In this document: piece after piece, positions 26,150 through 35,765 of the stretch
How the letters are laid out: every line of letters starts with the position of its first letter
Position numbering within the stretch: the first letter of the stretch is position 1
Assembly (NCBI RefSeq): GCF_030272615.1
Contig: NC_081413.1
Span: forward strand, 331,509,302-331,573,301
DNA from: Cryptomeria japonica
Lineage: Eukaryota > Streptophyta > Pinopsida > Cupressales > Cupressaceae
Length of the DNA stretch: 64,000 bases
Direction: 5' to 3'
Notes under the pieces: model-generated
Told to the model about the DNA's origin: nothing
Database searches by the model: none
The model's input: only the letters and a program-made list of their open reading frames with translations
Made by a program: the position numbers and the translations under genes

Positions 26150-26740
26150 ACCCTTGACGCAAGAGTGTCCCGAAAGAACTCATACCGGACCTAACGCCAA
26201 AAGCACGTGGACTCTTTCCTTGCCTTGCAGAGCTAATGGAGTATGTCGCGCGATGGATGTGTCTGAGGACCATCTGGATAGGCCTACACCTGTCCACATC
26301 AGTATTTGGACCCTCTTCAAGCATCCAAGGCCTATGCACACATTTAACCAGTTTTCGGACCAGGGAGGCCAACACAGATCACTCCCACTGATGGGATCTG
26401 ATATTTAGACACATCTAGAGGTGTAGGATGGCAAAAGCAGTAGCCAAGGAGTAATTATGATACAATAGTTAAGGAAAAATAGATCCAAAAGACTTTTGTT
26501 AAGTAATTTCATTGTAATAAGCGCATGGCGATCAATGTGATTGCATGTGGTGCCAATGGGCCAAATGTAAGGAGTACGTGAGGGCCTACAAGCATGTAAT
26601 CATTTTGATTTCATGAATAAAAGTAGCTATCATGAACCGCATTCAATTTTTGTTATGTTTTTGTGTATGTTTTGGCTTCAATGTCGGATAGTCCATTTCG
26701 GACCCTCTTAACCATGACTACGTCAACCCCAAATCCTAAA
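26150..26740. other. GC-richer insert of unknown origin within the telomere-like field
   Basis: Base composition changes abruptly to near-even GC (for example CGGACCTAACGCCAAAAGC around 26190) and returns to AT-rich repeats near 26750. Open frames on both strands (26106-26408 plus, 26115-26375 minus) overlap and look like by-products of GC content. No domain, LTR terminus or duplication was identified. Confidence 0.45.
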
Positions 26741-28099
26741 CACAATGGTTATTGTTGAACCTTGGAGCAAGAATACAAAACCCATAACATTTAAAATTGA
26801 GCATTCATCCTAAACCCTCAACCTAAACACTCGACCATTAAACTATAAACAATTAACCTTAACACTAAAACATATCACAAACAATTGAACCTAAATACTT
26901 AGTGATGACCACTAACCATATACTGATAAATCTCAATGCTAGCCATTGAATATTGAACACAAAGTTACAAGATAGACCTTGAATGTAAACACTAAATGTT
27001 GAGAAACCATAAATAATGAATGCTAAGTGTTAAACCTTAGACCTTAAACCCTAAACCTTTAAATTTTGAGCCCTAAATTGTAAGTTCTAAGTACATATCA
27101 TTAATTCTTAAGGCCTAAGCAACAATGCACAAACCCTAAGCCATTATTGTAAACCATAAACCCTACATATTAAACAATGGATGCTAAACCTTGAAGCAAG
27201 AACCCAAAACCTTAAACCTAAATGTCAAATCCTAGGCCTTACCATCAATCCTAAAAAATGATTCTTAGAGTCTAACCTTGAACAAAAACAACTAAATCAA
27301 CGACCTAAAAATCTAAATCTTGAACCTTAGGCAATAAAACCTAAACCTTGATCCTTGCAACCTTAAATGGTGAATAATAAAAGTTGAACCTTGGGCCCTT
27401 AACACTAAACCATGAAAAAAGAGCCCTAAGCCCTACGATCAAAGTCCTGCTTGTTCAATCCTAAATCTTGACTTTGAAACCTAAACCATGAGCCCTAAAT
27501 CTGAACCTTGAAGCCTAAATACTAAATGATTAACACTAAACCCTAAACTTGAAAATCAAAACCTATACCATAAAGTTTTACTCTAAATCCTAAACTCTAA
27601 ATATTTGAACCCTACGCATTGGCCCTTGAACCCTAAACAATAAACCTTGCTCATCATTGACAATTAAATTTTGGAGCATTGAAAGCTAAGCCACAAATAT
27701 GCAACTTCATACCAAACCTTGAACTCTAGACCCTTAACCCTAGGCCTATACAATGAGAACCCTAAACAATGAAGCTTAGCACTAAACCCTAAACACAATC
27801 AACTAAATTTGGATGCTAAACGATGATATCATTAAACATGAACTATTAAATCTTAATGTTAAAAATTGCACATTTTAAGAGAAATCCAAAACATGTAATA
27901 GCCATCATATTACAGAGTCCAAAAACATTTAGATGTAAGCCATACTACATATATAAGAGATCACACAGCCCATAATTGATAATTCAAATCCAAAAAGTTA
28001 AGAAATAAATCATATAGGTTTTTTTAGTTGGAAGGGTTAGATAAGGTCAGGGTAGTGTTCACTTTTTTTCTTTCATTTAAAAAGCAAGTCCCTTCACTT

Positions 28100-28290
28100 T
28101 TTGGCCATGGGTGTAGCCAGGTTCATCCAAGAAACATCTTGGAGCCTCTGGGTCCAGTTGGGCAACATCACGGACATAGCCATACCAGACCCAGAAGCTT
28201 GGGGACTGCCCTGGGAGGACCCAATTTGGGTACAGCCTCGGTACCCCAAGAACCTAATACCACAGCATTTCAGGGCTAAACCATGTTAGA
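28100..28290. other. GC-rich fragment near the PTEN2 3' end
   Basis: A sharply bounded GC-richer stretch. Its ends show a weak inverted similarity (CATGGGTGTAGCC near 28107 against CATGGTTTAGCC on the other strand near 28285), as in hAT-type MITEs, but no target duplication was found. The two plus-strand open frames across it have no recognisable domain. Confidence 0.3.
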
Positions 28291-28351
28291 CCATCTCAAA
28301 GCACAGGATTCGATCTTTGTAAGAATAATCAAAAGGTTGCAGTACCTACAT

Positions 28352-28357
28352 TTTATT
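28352..28357 (-). promoter_or_regulatory. Polyadenylation signal candidate of PTEN2
   Basis: AATAAA on the minus strand, about 190 bp after the stop codon at 28544-28546. This fits a short plant 3' untranslated region. Confidence 0.5.
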
Positions 28358-28543
28358 CATGGCTAAATAACCAATCAATAATATTTTATAATCAAGAAAT
28401 AGAAACCAAGGGAAGTAAAAAGCATCATGTTTCAAGAATTCAAAGTCCTTGAAATACACAACGTGACTTATGCGGCACAAAGTCATAAATTTACATAACA
28501 CAAACAATCATTTTCACCAGAATCTGTTTTATGCATTTTCTAG

Positions 28544-29188
28544 TCAGTCGCTTTCATAGTCCTCTTCATCACCAAATGTAAATACAGATGCATCTGCAGC
28601 AATAGCTTTAAAATCACTTGCACTTACTGTTCCCGACTTCCCAACCTCCTGTGCATACAATGGCGGCTCGGAACTGCCAAAGTTATTAATCTGATTGCTA
28701 CCTCTTTTTGAATCAACTTGAGCATCTTTATGATTCAAATCATCTTTACTTGCACTGTTCTCTTTATTTGCACTATTTTCATCTTTGCTTATTTCACTTT
28801 TTCCAGATACACTGCAAGCTGCTTCCATACTGTGCGTGATACTCACTACACTATTCTTCTCTGTTGCTGCTGCTTTAGAGTTTTCATGAGCATCATCGTG
28901 AAGCTCTTCACCCATAGCAAAGTTTGCCCCTCTCGTTTTCAAATATCCATTTTCTTCAGTTTCACTGTCTGAAAATATGTCATCCTTCTCATGGCCTGCA
29001 TGTTCTTTTTTTGAAGTGATACATTCATTGCCTTCGTTACAGCTTTCTCCTGTCTGCACAGGTCTGCTTTCTGACATGGCCGGACCAATGCTATCAGTAG
29101 CTGTGCCACCTTTGGATTGGGACGGCATTGTAGCATAATAATCCATCACCACAACCTCAATCTGAAAACCTGGACAAGGCAGTTTCCT
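28544..29188 (-). CDS. PTEN2: PTEN2-like phosphatase, last coding exon
   Basis: Plant PTEN2 proteins are dual phosphatase/C2-type enzymes acting on 3-phosphorylated inositides. This exon starts after a TTTACAG acceptor with RKLPCPGFQIEVVVMDY, the last strand of the C2-like domain, and continues into a long acidic, Ser-rich low-complexity tail (VFSDSE-type clusters, here DDIFSDSETEENG) ending ASVFTFGDEEDYESD and a TGA. The FKxxAADASVFxFGDEEDxESD end is, to my knowledge, the signature end of plant PTEN2. The exon is 645 bp including the stop and stays in frame with the three upstream exons. The catalytic HCxAGxxR exon is not in the window. The tail is well preserved with no stop, suggesting a functional gene. 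Confidence 0.93.
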   Translation of the reverse strand, partial: RKLPCPGFQIEVVVMDYYATMPSQSKGGTATDSIGPAMSESRPVQTGESCNEGNECITSKKEHAGHEKDDIFSDSETEENGYLKTRGANFAMGEELHDDAHENSKAAATEKNSVVSITHSMEAACSVSGKSEISKDENSANKENSASKDDLNHKDAQVDSKRGSNQINNFGSSEPPLYAQEVGKSGTVSASDFKAIAADASVFTFGDEEDYESD

Positions 29189-29893
29189 CTGTAAAGAGTG
29201 TCAGGAAAAAAGAAATTAGTTACACTTCTAAACAGCCAAAATGTGAAACCTATACCCATATAAAAAATCATCAGTGAAAGAAAACGGCAAATGCTACATG
29301 GTGACAATTGTTCAAATCAACAAGTAAATAGGCATGTTCCAGCCAGTGATTCAATTCTAGAATTCACATATGCTTTTTGGCATAATTTCTGATAATGTCA
29401 AAAGAGAAAACACTCCCAGAGAAATGTTAACTTATGGATGATTAACATTTTTAATTGAAAATAACAGACCTTCAGATAAAAGATTGGATTGCACATTGGT
29501 TTTTATATTCAGAATGCTCATAAACAAGGCAGGTGATAAGGGTATTATATAATTATGATGGATCAAAACCAATAGCTTAACATTACTTTACTTTGATATT
29601 GAAAATATGGGCCATTGCTATATTTTCAATTTCTTTCTACTAATATTTAGCAGCCTTTCCCGGAGAAAATTCTTGTCAATTATGAAATAATTATAGTGAA
29701 TCTATAAGCCACATCTTAATGCCTTGATCAAGCAAACTGGACATAAAGAAAAATAAAATCAGGAACTTTTAATTTAAAAAATTTCCTGATGATGTAATTT
29801 CAGAGAAAACAGCAAAGATACCCAGCATGGGGAATTAAGTAACAAACATTGTTGTAGAATTCAAAATTGCCATTAAACCAAAAATTATTTTAC

Positions 29894-29963
29894 CTTGTCA
29901 AAACCATCAAGATCAGATGGGTTCAGAATCTGCCTGTTTTCCATCATTGTTGTGTTCAACCAA
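29894..29963 (-). CDS. PTEN2: PTEN2-like phosphatase, penultimate exon
   Basis: A 70-bp exon coding for WLNTTMMENRQILNPSDLDG and then FDK, bordered by a CAG acceptor (29964-29966) and a GTAAAA donor. It starts with the third base of a Cys codon split with the upstream exon and ends in phase 0, matching the last exon. WLNTTMMENR is conserved in plant PTEN2 C2-like domains. The intron to the last exon is 705 bp. Confidence 0.93.
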
Positions 29964-30380
29964 CTGAGATATTATTAAGATGAAGATTAGTCAGAACTAA
30001 TTTCACGTAAAAATAATATATATACATAGAACTTAATCGCTTACAAATATATACAGAACCAAACTATCCTTCTAATTCATTATGAAGTGAGCTGGTTAAA
30101 AGGATCAGACGATAAAAACAACCTAAGTCGTTACTAACACACCCATACAATTTGCTATAGCGTTAGTGTTCAACTGGTAAGTGGTAACAAATAAGATTGA
30201 ATTCTTGATGCATTTACTCACAGACTTTCCCCACTCAACAGAAGATTGGGTATGTGAGGAATATTTACACAATTTACTTAAGAGGAACTTAACTACTTCG
30301 GAGGAAAATTTATGATTCTACATAAAGATCCCCAAAAAGTAATTCAAACAAAATATAATTATCAAATACCAGTAACCAAC

Positions 30381-30511
30381 CAGTAAAAATCTCCATGTCG
30401 ATCATGAAAATAGACCTTGAAGTCACCGCTCAACTCTGCAAGACCCCTTTCTCCAGGCAAAGCAAACACCATGACTCCTTTCCGTGGCGCACTAAACCAA
30501 AAATCATCTGG
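30381..30511 (-). CDS. PTEN2: PTEN2-like phosphatase, exon with DDFWFSAP motif
   Basis: A 131-bp exon encoding PDDFWFSAPRKGVMVFALPG, then a Glu-Arg-Gly-Leu stretch and GDFKVYFHDRHGDFY, the core of the PTEN2 C2-like domain. The acceptor is TTTTCTGCAG. The exon ends TTTTACTG and the following intron starts GTTGGT, a GT donor that is weaker than the GTAAGT consensus. 131 bp leaves two bases of the split Cys codon, which the next exon completes, so the junction is consistent. Confidence 0.93.
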
Positions 30512-32429
30512 CTGCAGAAAACGGTAAATGTGGAAATTTTAAAGATAGATATTGCCACTGGAAAAGATTCATTTAGCTTCTCACTGCATACCAAATTCAA
30601 ACAAATGTCCAACTGAATAAACCATTCTTATATATGTCAAACAAGGCCTAAAAGCCATAGATAATTAAGAAAGCAACAACAGCAATGCACTGCCATTGCA
30701 TACTTCGTTGTGTTGCAAACTTAGTTAATGTGGAGATCATAGATTTGTTAATCTTCTAATTCTTTTTGCTCAATATCTTTGGATCATACTAAGAGATCAG
30801 AAATTCTAGTCATTGCTAGCATAGGCATCTTGTTAGAAATGGGGCTATTAGTTAATTTTCCCAAGCAAGAGAGCATAATCAGATTATCCGCTAACAAATG
30901 ATTTGCTATCTCAGTGCCTAATGTTTATAATGGTGAAGCTTACACTTTAATTGATTGTGCCTGTTAAAGGTTAAAATAGTAGTCCATATGTTCTAATCTA
31001 TTGTGTGTTTGTCAGATTATCTGCTATTTATACCCAATGATCCTCCTCCCGCTTTTAGATCTCATTTGCTCTCCACATATGCGTCTCTATTTGCATCTTG
31101 ATGTGTGCCCTCGCCCACCAATCTTCCCTATAATTTAGTTTGGAATAACATTCTTCAGGTCTAACTGATATATTCAGCATACACAATACAGGAGAAATAT
31201 AGAATAAACACAATTACAGCAACAAACAGCTAAAAAGTTGCACAGAAATGACATATAAGACCAAAATTTTGCAAACGTATAATAAATTAGGGTCATCACT
31301 GTCATCATATCATATCTATTGCTTCATCATAACTCTTCCTATTCAGCATATAACTAATTTACTAGCCATTCATCTTCAAAGTCTACAATGAAATTATATT
31401 TAAATTTTTAATATAATATGATCTTTTATCAATTCAGAAAGCAATGGACCCTCTATGTTGAACGGTCTTCACCCTTCTACCTTCATGTTTCTTCTATAGC
31501 AATTCAGCCCAAGGCAGCCAATGTTTATAATTCTGCTACAAGATCTAAGTTTGCTCAGCCAGAACTTGATGTTTCTCAGTTTGTGCAGCCCGTCAGTTAA
31601 GCTCTATTGCATACTAAGCTCTGCCAGTACTGTATGTTTATTTCACACCCAGATATAACCATAGTAGGGGGCATCTTTAGCTGCAAGCTTATCCAATTGT
31701 AAATTCACTTGATCCAACTGTGCAAACAAAGTGATTCTATTTAATAATTCAATTTCCAATACATGATCCTGCGAAGCAAGGCCACCCCTTGCTGCTTTCC
31801 ACTACAAATGCTACCACACGAAGTTGCTGTAATCTATCACAGAAACCTATGGCCTCCTTTTTATTTGAAGCTGAGCAGATTAATAGTGCACATGGGTTAT
31901 CGACCATTTAACCCCAACTGTCAAAATTTAAAATTGTCCTGGGGCTTCTATCAGTTCTCTCATATTTAAAAGACCTCTAATGTTTTTCCTTGAAGTCATG
32001 CATCGTGGGTGTGGATGAATTTGGCTACAGCATTTACGATGCCAACTCTTATTTTTGCCATGATGGTTATGAGGTTTGGACTACCCACTGCCTATGTTTT
32101 TGAACATATAATATTACAATATAAAATTCCTTTGTAGGGAAACAGTGGGGTCTAATGATCCACATACATATAAAAGTTGCAACCAAACCATAGTGGGGCT
32201 CCCCACCTGAGGTTAAGGGCTTGCTCACACATATTCTAACAGAAATAGCAATAATGCAGGTTTTAGCACTTTAACATATCGCAACCCTCTGGTAATTTTT
32301 TCATATCAACATTCCACCACTGTATTCTATCTTATCTGTGTGAGAAGAGCTCCAAAGTCTCTACACATGAAGGGCCTCTGGCTTTTTTAGGTACAAATTC
32401 ACCTCCCATGATGAATTACCAATTCTCAA
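30512..32429. other. PTEN2 intron, left part, no gene seen
   Basis: AT-rich intron sequence. Small plus-strand open frames (31418-31600, 31763-31969) have no recognised domain. Confidence 0.6.
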
Positions 32430-33611
32430 CTTGCTCCTTTCGCCATCTTGACTTGATGAAGTTGTTGCCTCAATGCAAGAGCCCTTCTTGTGTTGTTGAT
32501 CTCATAAAAGCCTTCCAAGGTCTTGAACATGTCTCTTGCAGTTGTCATCTTGGAAATGAGAAGCACTAAGTGATCCCTCACAGAGTCAATCAATATCTTT
32601 TCACTTTTATGGCATTCTTCTCGAATTGAAGTTTCTCCTCTTGATCTTCTGGCTCAGATAGATCCTTTTTCCTCCACAAACTAAAGAAGATCATTTTCTT
32701 CAAGTGCAATAAGCACTCTAAATTTCCATGAAGTGAAGTTTGATGCACCTTCAAGTCTATCCTCGACTTTAAGACTGTTCACCATTTTCGAGGCTTTGAT
32801 GTTCCTTCTTGAAGATGAGAGATGAAAGAGAACTTCGCTGTTATAGGGAAATCTGATTATGATCTACTTCACCGTGGCTCTGATACCATGTTAAGTTTTA
32901 TGATCAGATTAGATAGAAGATAATTCAAACAAAATTGCACAGTATATACCCTGGGAAACCTTCCAACTTGAAGGTGAAAAACCCAGCAACAAATATCTTG
33001 AAATATATTAAACAAGATATCAAGATGTCTTTACAAAATTCGCTTCACTCCTTGAAGCTAGATGAATGATGCAATTCTCACTAGATGAATTACAATCTAC
33101 TGTATGTGTCTATCCTTCTAAGATAATTCACGAACTGCTGAATGTGACGTCCAAACTGCTATGAATGATATTTGGTCTTCTGTAGATGATTATTGAACTG
33201 CTGAAGGTAAACACGGAATGCTGTAGATGATTATTGATCTGCTTCTTGTATATTCATTCGATGATCTTGGAGGGAGGGAGTTAGACTATATATATACCCA
33301 TATGTGAGCATCCAACCAACAAATCCATTCAAGGGTCGGCTTCTTATTAACCAACACGTCCATTCAAGGGTCGGCTTCTTATTAACCAACACGTCTCTTC
33401 ATTAGTGATCGGTTACATTATACTCAACACGTCTTTTTAACCAAGGGTGGCGAGTTTATATTTCAAAACATTTTATTTAGTTTACAAATGCAAAGTCGGC
33501 ATAATATAGAAATTGAATCTATAAATGTCTAAGGCCGATTAGGCCAATTAGACATTTATATTGGCTATGTCGGCCTGAAGGAATCCGACCATAGCTATAA
33601 TAACATTAACA
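32430..33611 (-). mobile_element. Truncated copia copy (LTR, primer site, partial gag) in a PTEN2 intron
   Basis: Minus strand: an LTR (33611 down to 32889, 723 bp, TGTTAATG...CTTAACA), a perfect primer-binding site TGGTATCAGAGCCACGG (32888-32872), and a gag starting at ATG 32785 with LKVEDRLEGASNFTSWKFRV, resembling the gag of the young element at 54-59 kb (RVEDRLEGASNFVSWKIRI). The gag has stops within 40 codons, continues through ILIDSVRDHL and ALRQQLHQVKMAKG, and breaks off near 32430. A polypurine-like GCAAGAGGGAG abuts the other side of the LTR, so the LTR is bordered by signals of both element ends. Confidence 0.8.
33324..33393. repeat. Perfect tandem duplication of 35 bp inside the LTR
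   Basis: The unit beginning TCCATTCAAGGGTCGGCTTC occurs at 33324-33358 and 33359-33393 without mismatch. Confidence 0.9.
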
Positions 33612-34904
33612 CTCCCTCTTGCCTAGGGAGGAGTCCTTCTCGATCTATTACAAATCAAATAGAAAAATTAGCAAATACTTTATCAGCTTAACCACTGACA
33701 CTATTACAAAATACAAACCCAACATCTATTTAAAGACCAGACATCCTGTCCTTGAGTAAAATTGTTCTTGCCATATCACATTCTTAATTAAATTTGAAGC
33801 TTGCATTGTTAATTTTTCTCATGCTGAACGATACCATGATTTTACTGTTGTTTGGAATTGTTCTTTAGTGTTTCACAGTTTTGTGACTCCTTGCACTAAC
33901 CCCTAGTGTGAGAAATTTATCATTCATGTACCATTCCATGATCTGGAACCAATCATTAAGGCATCATAGCTAACTAGACTAAAACAACTTTTGATAACTT
34001 CAGATGCAAAACTGATTTCCTCAAGCAAAAAAAGTTGTTTTTTTAAAACATTGATTACATTGTTCACTTTCTTCGTCATTAAATTATTAATGACCTCTTA
34101 ATCTACCAGTACTTAAGCATTTGCCTTCGAACCATCACCTTTATGTTAATTCTTATTCTTGTGCTCCATATCTGCTCCAATTGGCACTTTGTTCTTTTCC
34201 TTTTACCTAGGTTTTCCATTTTTGTGTCAATTGGCACATCTTGTGGTCTTAATCTTTGTTAATCCCTAGTGGAGTTAAATATGAGCCATTCAACACAGTA
34301 TTTTTCTTCACTCCTAGATATATTAAGGTGACGTTGACTTAGAAAAGTTTGTCCATTGCCCCACTTTCTGTTTTTCCTTTCTTCTGTTATCATGTGTCTA
34401 AGTGTGTTGATTCACACATTTTTTTTCCTTATTTCTTTTTGACTCAATTTGGACATGGAAATCAGATTTTAGTGCAGTCTTCAAATTTTGCTATTTGCAT
34501 ATGGAGCAATTCACACAGTATTCAACAATTTCGTTAGGACCTCCAACAGCATTTTTTGTTTCATAATCTGAATCAACTACTTCAGGAAGAAGTTGGCATT
34601 CAAAATGTAACATTTGCTCAGACAACTAGAGGAGTGGCTTCATGAAGGTTAATGCACACTTCTTACATATCACTAGTAAATGAGTTGATCCTTGTGGCAA
34701 GCTTTCACTTGAGGAGACTAAAATGATTAGATAACACTAGGGGGTATTATACCATCCACTACTTCCTCGAGGGTTTCTACACAAGAGGCCAGATCACAGT
34801 AGTTCCAATATTTGAGATATGCAGTGGAATCAGAGGAGAAACAAAAATTCCACAGGTTTGGCACCAACAAATCCAATTGCATGGCCACTAAACATTACAC
34901 ACAA

Positions 34905-35275
34905 TCCATTCATAAACATTATAGTTACATGTGAGGAAGGTCTTTACTTCCTTAGGGCCACTCACTGCTCCAGATAATGCAAGGATGTTGATTTTTAGTT
35001 TCAGGTCCAAAGAGATATCATTGAGGTTGGTCCTGCACAGGTGGTTATTGATGCAATATGTGTGTAGGACACCAAGAACATCAGTTCAGTCCACCTATGG
35101 GCAATCTATCAAACCCCTTATGTGCATGCATTGAACGATGCATTCAAGCATATCAAGAAAATCAAGTTGGTTAAAAAGGTTTTGGTGGATGTTCATTTCC
35201 AACCATCACACTCATTAGCATTATTCCAATCCTTTTTTTAGCAAGGAATCCCTCAAACCACTAAGCTAAATACTC
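34905..35275 (+). pseudogene. hAT transposase (DUF659) relic
   Basis: On the plus strand, through several frameshifts, I read VTCEEGLYFLRATHCS, then RDIIEVGPAQVVIDA, then YVHALNDAFKHIKKI and VKKVLVDVHFQPSHSLALF. The order matches the DUF659 region of plant hAT transposases, where a conserved FLRAxDCSG, an IEEVGPxxVVQVVTD and a CxxHxLNLxLKDI motif follow one another. The copy is heavily mutated and lies inside a PTEN2 intron. Confidence 0.7.
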
Positions 35276-35718
35276 ATTAATTTGGGTGAATCAAACACAA
35301 GATAATTGAGAAATTTCTTTTACCTATGCACGAAATCATAACACTCACAGACCTCACATCATCTATTTTTAAAATAAACGAGAAATACCCCTAAGCTAAA
35401 TATCAATTAATTTGGGTGCATCAAACACAAGGTACTTGAGAGCTTTCTTTCACCTATGCACAAAAGCATAACATTCAGACCTCACATCATCTATTTTTTA
35501 AATAAATGAAAAATACCTAATACAATGATTTGTCACAATTTATGTGATATTGCTTATTCATAAATAAATTTTCTTTTGCATCCATCAGACAGCTGATTCT
35601 ATTTGGAAGATTGTGTATGTGAACTCCACAAAATTGAATACCACCTCCAAAATAGTAAATAAACATACTATTCTATCTTGTGACCATCCAATCTAGTAGT
35701 TCTCATTCATAAACTTAC

Positions 35719-35765
35719 CATCATATCCTTCGTTCTTGGATGCTTCTTTGTTGAAAAAAGAACAC
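35719..35765 (-). CDS. PTEN2: PTEN2-like phosphatase, 47-bp exon
   Basis: A very short exon coding for VLFSTKKHPRTKDMM, directly preceding the DDFWFSAP exon in plant PTEN2 proteins. It begins after a CAG acceptor (35766-35768), carries the last two bases of a split Gly codon, ends in phase 0 and is followed by a consensus GTAAGT donor. It was identified by family knowledge plus the splice sites; it is too short to appear as an open frame. The intron to the next exon is 5,207 bp. The preceding exon of the family (RGFRLHRCPYWIRPS region) was searched for by eye on the minus strand up to 64000 and not found. Confidence 0.88.

Larger units (their letters stand above)
22480..27870. repeat. Degenerate telomere-like repeat field (CCCTAAA variants)
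   Basis: For more than 5 kb the plus strand is dominated by words built on AAACCCTAAACC, AACCTTGAAC, AAACATTGAA and CCTAAACATTGAA, i.e. diverged forms of the plant telomere unit CCCTAAA and their further tandem spread. Short exact pieces remain, for example CTAAACCCTAAACCCTAA near 25230 and TTAAACCCTAAACC near 27036. There is strong strand asymmetry (the C-rich strand is always the plus strand). Two non-telomeric inserts interrupt it: 23720-24965 and about 26150-26740. The array ends about 650 bp from the stop codon of the PTEN2 gene. Confidence 0.75.

Noticed and set aside
26106..26408. Open frames on both strands in the GC-rich insert
   Set aside because: They overlap in opposite directions, share no family motif and are explained by the low stop density of GC-rich DNA.
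28028..28289. Plus-strand frames of 83 and 62 codons
   Set aside because: No domain, two overlapping frames, located between the telomere-like field and the PTEN2 3' end; GC content explains them.
28718..28972. 84-codon plus-strand frame
   Set aside because: Antisense shadow of the last PTEN2 exon.
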